From: Arachis hypogaea
Taxonomy: Eukaryota > Streptophyta > Magnoliopsida > Fabales > Fabaceae
Direction: 5' to 3'
DNA length: 64,000 nt
Assembly: GCF_003086295.3 (NCBI RefSeq)
Contig: NC_092050.1
Span: forward strand, 145,545,699-145,609,698
Made by a program: the position numbers and the translations under genes. The notes under the pieces were generated by a model. That model searched no databases and was not told where the DNA came from. It saw only the letters and a list, made by a program, of their open reading frames with translations. This document shows positions 26,501 to 36,388 of the stretch, piece after piece (the stretch's first letter is position 1; each line of letters begins with the position of its first letter).

Positions 26501-29500
26501 AAATCCAAATCTTCTCTCTGCTATCCTTGTATATTCTAGAGCACGATAAAGAGACCTTAAACTGAATTGAGGGCTCTGATCAGCACCATCCAGCAACCTC
26601 TCTTCAGAATCTTTCTTTGCTGATTTATAGAAACTTACAATTTTATTTACCAGCTTTTGACCCTTATTGCCAATAGAGATGTACTGACTAACAAATAGAC
26701 TCAAATCATCATCATCCAAAACATCATCAACAAAATACTCTGTAAATCTACTTCTCAAAGACCTTGGCAAATCCCGCTTCCCAATATCTGTTGCTGGATT
26801 CATGCAAGCAAATATACGGAACTTTGGATGACGATTTACATAATCAACATCACCTCGTTCAGCTAAACACAAAGCCCCATTTTCCCCTTCTAGAACACCA
26901 ATAATTCTCTGCAAGGTCTCCGGAGGTGCCAAATTCAACTCATCAAGTAGAATCCATTCACCATTTCTAAGAGCAGTTACAAAACTTCCTTCCACAAAAG
27001 AAAACATCATCCCTGAAGACGAATTACTTTCGCAGACTCTGTCAAGTTTTGTAGAAAATCTCTCCCAAGCTTGAATTTGTTCTTCATTTAGTTTTTTACG
27101 CTTTTCTGAAGGTGCAGTTATTCGAAGCTGAACTGACTTCGAAACGCTCCGAATTCCTTTGAGCAGCATTTCCCAATTCTTATCAATTAAAAAAACCTCT
27201 AGACGACTAAGCAAGTCCTTATTGCTCTGCATAAAAGCAACCAATTAAAACCATTGACAAAAGGAATAGATAAAACAAATTAAGGGGAGAAAAAAGTATT
27301 ACATACCTTTTTAGAGAATGTCCTGGAAAATAAATCCACAAACTCGTTATACAGAGGGAAATATACAAACTGTGCGTCAACAGGCTTAAAACCCCCAAGC
27401 AAGTCCGCAACATCACTTTGCTGACTCATGTTCTGGAGAGAAACCCCATCATGAGTAACTAAAAAGCACTTGAAATAAAATTGAAACAATAGAAAGTAAT
27501 ATAGAAATAACTAACACACCAGAACAGTAAGCTTCTGACCAAGCCTTACAGCCAAATTCTGAACAAGTGTAGTCTTCCCTGTACCAGTTTCTCCAACTAG
27601 GAGTACAGGCTCATTATGCTTGACAGAGCACGCTATGCGCTCTAATGCATGCAGCGAACTCCGGATCTCTACCAAAGGTCTTATATTCTCACGTAACTGC
27701 ATAAGAACATTAAAACCATGTTAATGGAGTCATGAGATCTATGAATTAAAACTGTATCACCCATAAATTCCAAATTGAAAATTGACTATACTGACAGGTT
27801 TTTTAGTGTATTGGAGAGAAACTCGGCCTATGCTTAAATCTGTGACAGAATCCTGCATTTCAGAATCAGAAATAATAAGATGAAGCGGAACAACAACTTC
27901 TTTATGGCATAGATAATGCACTAAATAACACCTGAATTATAGGTTTGTCATGGGGATACAAGGTCTCAGCAGCAGAAACTGGTACCCTCCACAACTTTGC
28001 TATTTCTTTCATTATAGACAACCGGTTTTTAACTGAGGTTGAATATGTCGCAAAAACATCAACAGCCTGACATACAAGACAATAGCCACACATCAAGTCA
28101 TTCTACCATTTGGATAAAAAGAGAAAGGGGAAGAAACAGACACAAAAACTCAAACCTCTCTATATACACAATAAAGTTGGTATTCCGATAAGCTACTGTC
28201 AAAGCAAAAACCTAAACCTACAATCCTGTTGCACCATTTAAGGAGATCCCTGCCATGGAAAACCAAAAGCAACAAAAAGAACATGTTGAAACAAGCATGG
28301 GAAGAATTTGATTAATTTAAAAAAAAACAAAAAAACAAAAAACAAAAACAAAACAAAGAAAAGATATAACAAGCACATGAAGAATTTGATTACTACCTTA
28401 ATGAGAATCTTTTGTCACCATCACCAGAAGCAGAAGTTCCAGCGTGAAAGCCAGCAATTAACTGGGAAAAAGAGTTAACTCTTTCGAAGGTTTCTGTCAA
28501 AATTAAGCATGTTTATGTTTCACATTGAGAAAATAAAGAATGAGTCTGTATTAACCATGTTAAAAGTTACTACTAACCAGTTACAGATGTTGAAATTAAT
28601 CCACATAAAATATGAAAATGTATTTAAACAATATAATATTACTACCTGTAATTTTGTCAACTTGGAGCTCCAAAGAGGGATATTTCAGTTTGACTATCTC
28701 TCGCAGATCTTCATTATCTGGTGGCCTAATCATCACTCTTCTCCAAAGCACACTAAGTTGACCTACAAGTACAGAAATTGAAGTTTCAAGCTCATACTTC
28801 CAGAAAGAAGAGAAAATAATTTCATCAAACAACAGAACCCAGCTTTCTACTAGATTAGGTTGAATTCACATAACATAAATCATTAGGACTAACCAAAGAG
28901 CTTAAAATTGAGAGTTTATCCAGTAAAATGGAAATTATAGCAGAAATATGACTGCCAAAGAGTGGCATGGCTACAGTTTTCTAGATTTATTTGGAAGACA
29001 TTTAAGGGGAGGAGTGGAATGGCTTGGAAGGCCAACATTTCCTTAGCATGTCGCTCAGCCTTTTTTACTCTGACAAAAAAAAAGATCAATTTATTTTGTG
29101 TGCTTTTTGTGGGGTGAGGGGTTACTTTAATTTCTCTTTCCTTCCATCATTAAGATTTCTAAACATCCAGACAAGGGAATAGCCTGCTTTACTTAACCCC
29201 AATCCTGGTCTTTCATTTTCCAATTCATTATTAACCACTATACCACCATCATCATCATCATCAATAAAACTTGGGATAACTTTCGGCTTTGTCACCAATA
29301 TTTAGGGGATATTTCAATTTCCAATCTTTATGTGAAATCTTTTACCCCAACCTTTTCAACATGATTTAATTTTGTCACTGCAAATATTCAAATCATAAGC
29401 AGACAAAACATAATGTTGGTGAAGATGCACTCACTATCTATTTGAAACAGATGATATTGTTTACCATTATGTTCTCATATTTTTGTAAAAATTGCTCTAT

Positions 29501-32500
29501 GAATACTAGAAATCAGCCACCAAGTGTGTATATTTATAAGTGTTTCATATATTTTTCTAGCAAAATAATCAAAATTTTCACAATAATCAAAATTTTCACA
29601 ACAGAACTTGATTATATTGTATATAAAATTTGATTATATATATGAATGCAAAACAATTCCATTCCATATTCCTATATGGGTGGCTAATTTCTTGTGAGCA
29701 TTTAGTATCGTATCTTTCTAGGGTATGAGAGTGTTTCTCTTTAATTTAAACATTCTTAGAACTCAATTAATCTTTTCCGTTTTAAGACCTAAACACAAGC
29801 CTTTTCTTGAAGAATTGAATAAAAGCAATCCAAAATGGTGGTGTTTGGGCATCATTAACATCAGAATTTAACCTTAATTTTTCTTTTTTTTGTTAATATG
29901 TTGGAGTTTATTCACCGAAAAGGCAAAAATACAAAATTTTGAAAATGTTAGGTGGAAAAGAAAAGGTTAGGGGTAAAATTGAAATCATGCCTAAATATTC
30001 GGAACAAAAAACATATGTTACCCTACTGGAAACAAAGTTGACTAAATAGAAACTAACTAGGTTTTATCCAATATTGCTTATTGGGAGGATCCCTACTAAA
30101 TCACAATTTACAAGCTATTATGGCCATACCATCATCCCGGGATAGACATTTTTAACAGAGAGGTACAATTTTAGCCATCCAAATTCAATAACTATTTATG
30201 AGATATTTATTGTTTATTACATAAGATACTTTAAAAAGAATAAAGGAAAAACAAAAGGGTAGAGAGAAACCTGCATTGTCGAAATTTGAAACGGAAACAG
30301 TTGAAAACATTCGAAAACTTTCTGCCACCCTTATTACCTGCAAATATTTTATGCTTCAACAATTAATTACCACCACAGCAGAACACAGTGCAACAACAAC
30401 AACAACAACAATCTCTTTACAAAAGATGATGCATATATGATCTTTTGGTAACCAGGGTATGTAGAAGATACTAAGGGATTTTATCAGTCTGTTCTCATTA
30501 TTTTCTTTTTTACTTCCACAGAAAAGAGATACAAGAGTTCATTGCCAAATTGTGTCTTTAGGCAGCAGTTTAGTGTACTTGAACAACCTCTATTTGAAAA
30601 GAACATGAGAGCAGGATTATCAACATAACTTTCCTTACTAAGAGAGGCAAAATTGAGGGGAAATTGTTGAAATGTAGCAGACATGCAACTTTAGAGAAGC
30701 AGAAAAAATGCACCAAAACTGAACTCTGTGAGCACTAATATACTTATAACACAACCAGCATATGAATCCAATAACTTCATTCAAGAAAAAGTCGCAATGT
30801 AGATAAATCACCTCTCCGTGTCCTGTCATAAACGAAGCAGCCCCTTCCAATAAAGGCATTAAAATGGCTTGTACATCAGATGGTGCTCTGTCGATGTCCT
30901 CAAAAACAATCCAACGACCACTCTGCACAGCCTGTAATGTCGACAATCCACACAAATAGGACAAGAAACCCCCTCATGATACTTTCTAGCATAGATATCA
31001 AAACATCTGAATCGGCTTGTTGATTAATAACTATAAGATAGCAATAGTCAACATACCTGAGTTAGTGACCCAGGTTGCCATCTGAATTCCCCAGGCCTAT
31101 CTGCGCATACATAACTTCCAACCAATGTTCTACCATCAATTTGATCATCCATCTGGATAGATAGAACTGCAAAAGAGAATAAGAGCATAAACAATTAATA
31201 ATGTGAAAATGTATTATCATAGAATAAAATCAAGAATGATCAGAAAATAACAAAGATGCAAAAATATTTAAGGTAAAATATTTGAAAACTAGTAAACTAA
31301 GCAAGCACATATCAGGTGCATAGCAGATGCTTTTCCAGACAGGACATCAATTCAGCTTACTTCCAGATGTTCTAGTCTAATAAGTAAATCTGAGTGGTCA
31401 TAGAAGTTTATTCTATGAATTGAGGATTGAAACCCAACATAGTTGCACCATCAAGCTATAACATCTACGTAGAGCCAAACTTAGTTACCATAGTCCCAAA
31501 AAAAAACATGCAATGATAATCTACATCAGAACCACATGGAACTGGGGATCTGAACCAAATTAAAAACAGAGGGACCAAACATACCTCTGTTTCCACTATC
31601 CTGAGCTAGCTTGGCAATAAAAGCAGATTTCCCAGAGCCAGAGGGGCCATATAAAAGAACAGGCCACTTCTGACTAACTGCCAATAGAATTCTTTCATAG
31701 CTTTTCTTCAACGATGAGGTCAATATGAATGTATTACTTCCTGATATGCCAGCCCTAAAATAACACAATTACAAATATGATTCAAAAGGTAAACTGTTTT
31801 CCAAATAAAATACAGGGGCACACATCAAGTACTCATCAACATCGAGAAGCAACAACAGATAAACCAAGGGAAAGCAAGAGAGGTGCAGTTTATGAAATTT
31901 CAAGCACAATTAAAAGCAGAATAAATGGTATTCAACCTACAATGCAAAATCAAAATTATAAATGGCAGAATAAATGCAAGTGTTTGAATTTAGAGTAAAA
32001 ATGAGCTAATACCCTTTAACCACACGTTGACTCTTAAAAGGTGGCGGCAACTCATGACGCTTTGGTGAGCTAACAGACAGAGAGTTAAAGCCGAAAGATT
32101 GTGAACAGGACTCTCCATTAAAATCTGTGCTTTTGTTGGGAGAAACAGACACAGAATCTGGAACTGGCTCAATATACCAGCTAGCTTTCTCTAGTGATGT
32201 ATCGTGACAGAACTCTTCCCACCTGAACGTAACAAGTTGTATTATATAAAACATTCACAACTCTAAGTACAACAGGCAGCAAAACACTTACCGTAATAGG
32301 CACGCAAATGCTTCCTCAGCTCCAACACTCAAGCTTTCTGTAGCTTTATAACCCAATTTGAGCAAAACTCCTAATATTTGTACTGCACACCATGTAAGGT
32401 CCGGGCTTTTAGTCTCTTTTTTAAGACTCAAAAAATAAGACCAGTCCCAACACTTTGAGAAAAAATCAGGTTCCACTAGGAGGAGGCGGTATGATATTCG

Positions 32501-33581
32501 GTAAACACACAATGCATGGATCTCAACCTAGGAAAACAGAAAAGGTCATTATTATGAATACAAAAGCTTAAAAAATAATATTATCATTAATATTAGGACA
32601 TCAAAATAGGGGACTCATGCCAAGTCATTACTCATTACAAGAATGGGACAGTAGCACTGACCTTAACTTGTTTCCCTAAAAGTCTCTGAAATGGAGGAGG
32701 AGCAAAATCAAAATACCTTAATATGGAACTGTATCAAATAGAATAACACCAACCAGAGAAAGTTAGAACCGTACAATGGCCACATATCTACAAGGCTTCA
32801 ATTAGAAACCAAGATTATCAATTATAAATAGGGGCCACCTGTGTTGTAGACAAAGTAATAGATGATGAGATAATACTAGTATACTACAACTTAGAGCACA
32901 CCACTGTATGGATTCTCATCTATCCATGTTAAGAACCACCAGCAAAATTTGAATTACATCTCCAAATATAAACTTCAATCTACTATATACTATATTTTAC
33001 AGGAAAGAAGGAAATCACCAACCTCAGTAAAAAAGGAAACATGTCAAAAGCACGACAGAAGGCCAAACAAGCATGCTCATGGAGATCTAAACCCCTTTTT
33101 CGTTTACTATAAAACTCTATGACATCAACAACTTCATCCAAAACTTCATTTTCCAGAACAGTATCCTCAGCATTAGAACTCAAATTCGGTACAAGACGAA
33201 GCAAGGCAATAGCTTTATCTACAAAATTTCGAGCAATTGGACGGAAACACCCCATCAAAGGAATTGTATAATTGGGGTGAAGAAACACCCCCACCAACAT
33301 ATCAACTACTTCATCTTCTGTGATCAACTGTCCCTACAAAAGAAAATACGAAAAAAAAAATAATTTTAACAAAAAAAAAGGCTATCTAGAGAAAATCAAG
33401 TAACAACAGCATTAGCAACTAATAACAACAATTCAATTAAAACTGTTCTTACTTGAACCGAATCACAAAGCCATACCTTCTGTGCTAAAGAATCAAACTT
33501 CGGAAGTGATTCAAGTTTAGGGCATCTATCAAGAAACCTCTGAAGCGAAGCTTGCACACTAAAGCTACCATCTAATGCCAT
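1..33581 (-). CDS. MDN1: Midasin (MDN1/Rea1), giant AAA+ ATPase of 60S ribosome maturation; 5' two thirds, 57 exons
   Basis: Midasin is a nuclear and nucleolar ATPase that strips assembly factors from pre-60S particles: its six-module AAA ring is linked by a long arm to a MIDAS domain that pulls on Ytm1/WDR12 and Rsa4-type partners (family knowledge). Seen here: translation starts at 33,581 (MALDGSFSV...) and runs to the left edge through 57 GT-AG exons whose phases all match, about 3,870 codons with no stop. Plant midasins are about 5,400 residues, so the C-terminal third, with the acidic stretch and MIDAS domain, is outside the window. Six P-loop modules are recognisable and described in the domain entries with exon coordinates. 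A pyrimidine-rich acceptor-like CAG ends 6 bases before the ATG, so a 5'-leader intron is likely. Larger introns carry transposon remnants, but no exon is hit. The exon 7 left border (31,057 or 31,058) is uncertain by one base. Confidence 0.96.
816..2392. mobile_element. Non-autonomous DNA transposon of about 1.58 kb in MDN1 intron 56
   Basis: The left end TGTGTTTGGATTAGCGTTTT at 816 and the right end (reverse complement TGTGTTTGGATTGACGTTT, ending at 2,392) form terminal inverted repeats. The interior is AT-rich with no coding capacity, and a second element (1,093-1,543) is nested inside. I did not find a clear target duplication, so the superfamily is open (hAT or PIF/Harbinger). A related left end is seen at 63,396. 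Confidence 0.55.
1093..1543. mobile_element. Fold-back MITE, nearly full-length inverted repeat
   Basis: The two arms (about 1,093-1,318 and 1,337-1,543) are near-perfect reverse complements of each other over more than 200 bases, separated by a short loop near 1,319-1,336 (contains CCTAAAAACCCTAATCTC). The ends read AGGAAAAA and TTTTTCCT. TTAAATAA-like target duplications flank it (1,085-1,092 and 1,543-1,550), which suggests a Mutator-type foldback element. It lies inside the 816-2,392 element and in an MDN1 intron. Confidence 0.8.
2564..3093. mobile_element. MULE-like MITE with long inverted ends
   Basis: Left arm (about 2,564-2,690: TAAAGTATC, GTCCCTAACGTTTAAATC, AACGTTTGTAAAAGTGATT) and right arm (about 2,970-3,093) are inverted copies of over 100 bases. 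TATCAAAA flanks both sides (2,556-2,563 and 3,094-3,101), an 8-base target duplication typical of Mutator or hAT elements. It lies in MDN1 intron 56, about 110 bases downstream of exon 56. Confidence 0.75.
3579..3759. mobile_element. Solo LTR (Copia/TRIM-like) in MDN1 intron
   Basis: The stretch starts TGTTAGAATATC and ends CACATTCAACA, the TG...CA form of an LTR. It is 181 bases long and flanked by AGTCT (3,574-3,578) and AGGCT (3,760-3,764), a 5-base target duplication with one mismatch. No internal domain or second LTR is present, so it is a solo LTR left by recombination or a TRIM remnant. It sits between exons 55 and 54. Confidence 0.6.
6936..7008. repeat. (GA)n microsatellite in MDN1 intron 45
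   Basis: About 36 uninterrupted GA units. The Leu-Ser repeat proteins that can be read from the opposite strand are artefacts of this tract. Confidence 0.97.
7009..8191. other. Rest of MDN1 intron 45, probable old transposon sequence
   Basis: The 1.4-kb intron between exons 46 and 45 has an open plus-strand stretch at 7,391-7,714 with His/Thr/Pro-rich, low-complexity translation (ATTMTDVELPP at its end). It has no recognisable domain and no supporting signals. I regard it as transposon-derived non-coding sequence. Confidence 0.4.
8915..9881 (-). other. MDN1 intron 42, no recognisable feature
   Basis: Nearly 1 kb of AT-rich sequence between exons 43 and 42. No open frames of interest, inverted repeats or simple repeats beyond short A/T runs were seen. 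Confidence 0.7.
10455..10745 (+). mobile_element. 3' fragment of an RTE-type LINE in MDN1 intron 40
   Basis: In broken plus-strand frames the region reads like the C-terminus of the RTE reverse transcriptase found at 58.5 kb: a GHALRR-like piece, then a GRGRPRRTL-like piece, then ELIKRDININRL. It ends in a short TTG-rich tail (TCTACTGTTGTTAATCC). It is antisense to MDN1, 5'-truncated and full of stops. Confidence 0.55.
11794..11885. repeat. 46-bp tandem duplication next to MDN1 exon 39
   Basis: The unit beginning GTGGTAAAAAAAATTGC and ending CTTACAGAAACAA occurs twice head to tail with no visible differences, at 11,794-11,839 and 11,840-11,885. It ends 17 bases from the donor border of exon 39. 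Confidence 0.92.
15000..16736 (-). other. MDN1: MDN1 AAA6 module, exon 33 and start of exon 34
   Basis: Exons 15844-16736 and the first part of 13927-15432. Walker A is ILIGPSSSGKTSLIRLLAN near residue 2094. The Walker B region reads WIVLDNANLCNPTV, with Asp-Asn instead of Asp-Glu, so the catalytic base seems absent and the module may bind but not hydrolyse ATP. The sensor region is LFLTVNPHYGEVSRAMRNRG. The 3' border of the module within exon 34 is approximate. Confidence 0.88.
17541..17572. repeat. (GA)16 microsatellite beside MDN1 exon 31
   Basis: Thirty-two bases of GA, 27 bases upstream (in gene sense) of the exon 31 acceptor. On the gene strand it is a CT tract and may act as part of the polypyrimidine environment. 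Confidence 0.95.
18620..18661. repeat. Short direct repeat duplicating the exon 27 splice donor
   Basis: The 17-base sequence ACATCAGTAACATACCA occurs twice, about 25 bases apart. One copy contains the exon 27 donor (GTATGTTACTGATGT on the gene strand) and the other makes an identical donor-like site inside the intron. Confidence 0.85.
19636..20939 (-). other. MDN1 intron 25, no recognisable feature
   Basis: A 1.3-kb AT-rich intron between exons 26 and 25. No repeats with clear ends and no coding signal on either strand were seen. Confidence 0.7.
21815..24492 (-). other. MDN1: MDN1 AAA4 module, exons 18-24
   Basis: Exons 24425-24492, 24140-24335, 23941-24045, 23432-23737, 22277-22470, 22102-22192 and 21815-21965. 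Walker A is LLVGETGGGKTTVCQLL near residue 1353 and Walker B is LFLVDEISLADDSVLERLN near residue 1503. Sensor 1 is FFVLATMNPGGDVGKKELS, followed by PALRNRFTEIWVPP. The insert between the Walker motifs (exons 20-21) is long and charged, as in other midasins. The intron between exons 21 and 22 contains a MITE at 23,119-23,304. Confidence 0.92.
23119..23304. mobile_element. Small MITE in MDN1 intron 21
   Basis: Terminal inverted repeats AGGTGTGTTTGGTTTGCGTT (left) and AGGTGTGTTTCGTTTGTGTT (reverse complement of right), with a 186-base non-coding interior. The GTGTGTTTGG ends resemble those of the 816-2,392 element. The target duplication is ambiguous (TTAA/TAATT context), compatible with PIF/Harbinger. 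Confidence 0.7.
24493..25507 (-). other. MDN1 intron 17 with an RTE LINE 3' stub
   Basis: About 1 kb between exons 18 and 17. It has a G-rich tract at 24,538-24,575 and, at about 25,176-25,206, a CAACAACAACAAAACCTTG piece followed by TCCCAC. This matches the tail end of the RTE LINE at 58,417-58,500 in minus orientation. Nothing else is recognisable. Confidence 0.5.
25508..26362 (-). other. MDN1: MDN1 AAA3 module, exon 17 (3' part)
   Basis: Encoded wholly within the 1,719-base exon 17. Walker A is LLQGPTSSGKTSLVRYLA near residue 1051, Walker B is WIVLDELNLAPSDVLEALN near residue 1114, then FATQNPPSYNGRKILSRAF with sensor and arginine-finger residues, and a lid reaching the AAA4 linker. The site looks catalytically complete. 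Confidence 0.93.
26363..27696 (-). other. MDN1: MDN1 AAA2 module, exons 15-17 (5' part)
   Basis: Exons 27520-27696, 27307-27432 and the first half of the long exon 25508-27226. Walker A is LLVGETGTGKTT near residue 664, Walker B is WILLDELNLAPPETL near residue 820, followed by the sensor-1 strand FACMNPATDIGKRDLP and an arginine-finger-like RSLRSRF. All residues expected of an active AAA+ site are present. Confidence 0.92.
27796..31754 (-). other. MDN1: MDN1 AAA1 module, exons 6-14
   Basis: Exons 31585-31754, 31058-31166, 30812-30931, 30271-30337, 28646-28762, 28397-28493, 28156-28249, 27932-28066 and 27796-27852. The Walker A loop is YGPSGSGKSAF near residue 342. The Walker B strand reads WIVFEDID near residue 407, with Glu-Asp in place of the usual Asp-Glu. 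I recall the same swap in other midasins. The later exons give the helical lid up to about residue 628. Confidence 0.85.
28763..30270 (-). other. MDN1 intron 9, no recognisable feature
   Basis: A 1.5-kb intron between exons 10 and 9, AT-rich with a short CATCAT tract near 29,247. No transposon ends or coding signal were found. Confidence 0.7.
32013..33581 (-). other. MDN1: MDN1 N-terminal domain, exons 1-5
   Basis: Exons 33477-33581, 33023-33333, 32662-32716, 32292-32527 and 32013-32222 encode about residues 1-305. The segment is mostly helical-looking and has no P-loop. It matches the N-terminal domain that precedes the AAA ring in midasins. The last exon is rich in Ser/Pro (PVPDSVSVSPNKS, SVSSPKRHELPPP), so it is probably a flexible lead into AAA1. 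Conservation here is low in the family, so the boundaries rest on splice signals and phase agreement. Confidence 0.85.
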
Positions 33582-33850
33582 TAAACCCTGAAAAGAAAAC
33601 TTTGCACCACACGTAACAGGGTAAACACAGAAAAACAGAAAGAAAGTTATAATTTATATATATAAGTAAAAATTGAAAATTAGTTTAAATGATGAGAGGG
33701 GGAAAATTGTGTGAGTGGAGAGGAGGAGATGCCGCTGCTACGCCGAAGGGGAGACTCTGTTGTGTGCTGTGTGTGAAAGAAAGGGTTCAAAGCTTCAACG
33801 AAACTGCTTAAACCCTTGTTTGTGACAACACACTGCCTTAAACCCTAATA
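33582..33850 (-). promoter_or_regulatory. MDN1: MDN1 leader and core promoter with telo-box
   Basis: Upstream of the ATG lies a CT-rich leader on the minus strand. It contains an acceptor-like TTTTCAG at about 33,588-33,594. At 33,840-33,848 the plus strand reads AAACCCTAA, a telo-box. Telo-boxes close to the transcription start are typical of plant ribosome-biogenesis genes, often paired with TGGGCC/T site II elements; candidates occur at about 34,387 (AGCCCA) and 34,419 (TGGGCC). The start site itself cannot be fixed from sequence. Confidence 0.5.
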
Positions 33851-34504
33851 AGTATTTGTTTCCCCTTTGTGACTGTAGTTAAAACTTAAAAGGGTATTTT
33901 CACCAATGCCCCGGGAAAAGCATTATTTACATAAAAGCATACCTCCAAAGAGTCCACGTTACAAAATACTCTTGGAACATTAAAGCGACAAAAACGTCTA
34001 AAAAGATTTTTAATTGGGAGAAAATAATCAAATTTTATATACGGGATTTAGCCAAAAGTTGTTTTAAGAAGTAAGAACACATCTTAAAAATATAATAATA
34101 TAAACTTTTTTATATTTTTATTATATTTAATGAATAAAAATATAGAAAAAATAATTTTAGTTTCTAATCAAATATTTTTTATAATAATTTTCAAATATAT
34201 CTTTTATGATATTTTTTAATTTGACAAAATTAAAGATTAATCAGTTGCAGATCAAAATTTTATTTAAAATATTTGTCACTAGCTAATTGTTGTATAATTT
34301 AAATTTAATACTTATTTAAGTGCAGATAAATAAACTAATTATTAAACTAAACTAACATAATTAAAAAACAATTCTTTTGGTATAGTACATCTGGAGACAG
34401 CCCATGAACCATGTTTTGGGCCTTTAGAGGCCTAAATCTAAAGAATAGGCTCGTGAAGTTTTAGAATATGGTTGGTTTGTATTTTTATTTTTTATTTTTA
34501 GGTA

Positions 34505-34700
34505 GGAGTGTGCATGGTTCGATCCGGTCTGAAGATCCGACCCGACTCTGAATATTTTAAGGGTTAATTTGATGTATTTCACCGGGTCTAGGGTCGGGTA
34601 AGGGTCTCAAAAATAGACCCGGTCATTATTTTGGGTCGAGTCCGGGCCATAGCTCGGGTCATCCGAATTCGGCCCGGTGTCCCGGTCATCATACACAATT
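34505..34700 (+). repeat. Dispersed GGGTC-rich repeat, copy 1
   Basis: A GC-richer stretch with repeated GGGTC/GACCC words (ATCCGACCCGACTC, CACCGGGTCTAGGGTCGGG, AATAGACCCGGTC, TTTTGGGTCGAGTCCGGGC). A related copy in the same orientation lies at 53,240-53,365. It looks like the end of a dispersed transposon family that I cannot name. The sequence from 33,850 to 34,505 is AT-rich with no other feature seen. Confidence 0.5.
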
Positions 34701-36388
34701 AATATTTTGTGTTATTAGTGATGGATGATGGCTATTCTTATGTGGAATTTAAGTATTGTAAATCTTAATATTTTGTGTTATTAGTTATTATAAGATTATA
34801 AGTTAATGTTTTATGTTTAAAATGCATAAGATTTTAGACTAATGTATAATATTGTGTTATTTGTATTGATTTAAATATTTAGTGTTATTAGACAATATTA
34901 ATATTAATTATGATTATGCTTTAATTTCAGAGAAGACTTGGTTCTTGTTATATTTTTTTAAGTGAATTTTACCATGTCAAATAATGGTTGGTGTCTTGAA
35001 AATTTGGATATTTTCACATCTCTTCTCTTTATATATAATAGGAGAGCACTTCAGGGTTATTTACTCGACAAGTGGAGCTGCCAATTAACAACAAATGTCA
35101 CACTCCAATGTTTGACAAGTGGCAATTATAAAAGAAAGCTTAAAAAAATCATTTCTATTATTATCCAATAGATTATTACACATTACATATTGTGCAAAAG
35201 GGGTCTGAGTTCAATAGACTATTACACTTTACAATGTTGTTGTACTCGAATCTTTCTTTTTTTATTTGACATTTTAAATTGTTTATTCTAATTTTTAACC
35301 TTCCCTTTAAATACTCTGTCTCTCCATCTTCTTTAGCCATCTTTAAAATACTCTTTCTCTATCTTTAGCCATCTTCAGAAACAAAAAGGAGTAAACCCTC
35401 CCTCTAAATACTCTGTCTCCATTTTTTTTTTGAAAAATCAAACACCAAAAAAAAGTATAATGGCCAAAACATTTGACTACCTGCTCGATGTCAACCCAAG
35501 AAAACTGGCATGGAATTTCAACGTATATGTGGTGAGGATTTGGGAGGTTCCAAACAAGTACAATGAAAAGGAAATTTGATCAATAGAGATGATCATTCAA
35601 GACAGTAAGGTAACTAATCTTTTTATATATAGCAGTAAGATACTTATTTCTCCCTTCTCCGCTAATTTCAGGGTGATAGGATTCATGCATCCATACCCAA
35701 GAGTGTTGTTGCTAGGTGGAGGGGCAATATTTTTGAGTTTCAGATGTACGTTATGCGTAACTTCATAGTTGTGGGAAACAAAACTAAGCCAAGGACTACC
35801 AATAGCAACTGGATACTAATGTTTTCCCAACGGATAACAGTCACACATGTAAACAACCCAAGCTACCCTCTTGAAGCATTCCGTTTCAGGTCTATTTTGG
35901 ATTTGTTAAATGCTGAAAGATTGGACAACACATATCTGTTTGGTGAGTATTACTTACACTGTTTCAAAAGTTGTTGTGTGAACTTTGTTCGAAATCTATT
36001 TTTTAAGATTGATAGTCATAACTTATTGATGGTTCTTGCTCTTTAGACATGATTGCTGAAGTAGTTGGAAAGGAAGATCCAAGGGATTTGGTTACCAGTA
36101 CAGGCAAGGAAACCAAACGTATGGCTGTTGTGTTAGAAGACTTAGAGCCCGTTTGGGAACGCACAAAAGTTACTTTTTTTGACTTTTGAATTATGAAAAG
36201 TTACGATAAGCGTGTTTGGCACTATTTTTAAGAGGAGCTTTTAACTTCCCGAAAAGTTAATTTATAGCTTTTGGAAGAAGTAAAAATAGATGACTTTCTC
36301 CTTTTTGATAAGTCATTTTATCACTTTCGTGAAAAAAAATTGATTTCAAAACAAAAAAATTTACTTTCGTTCTTGATTCTGTGGAAAA

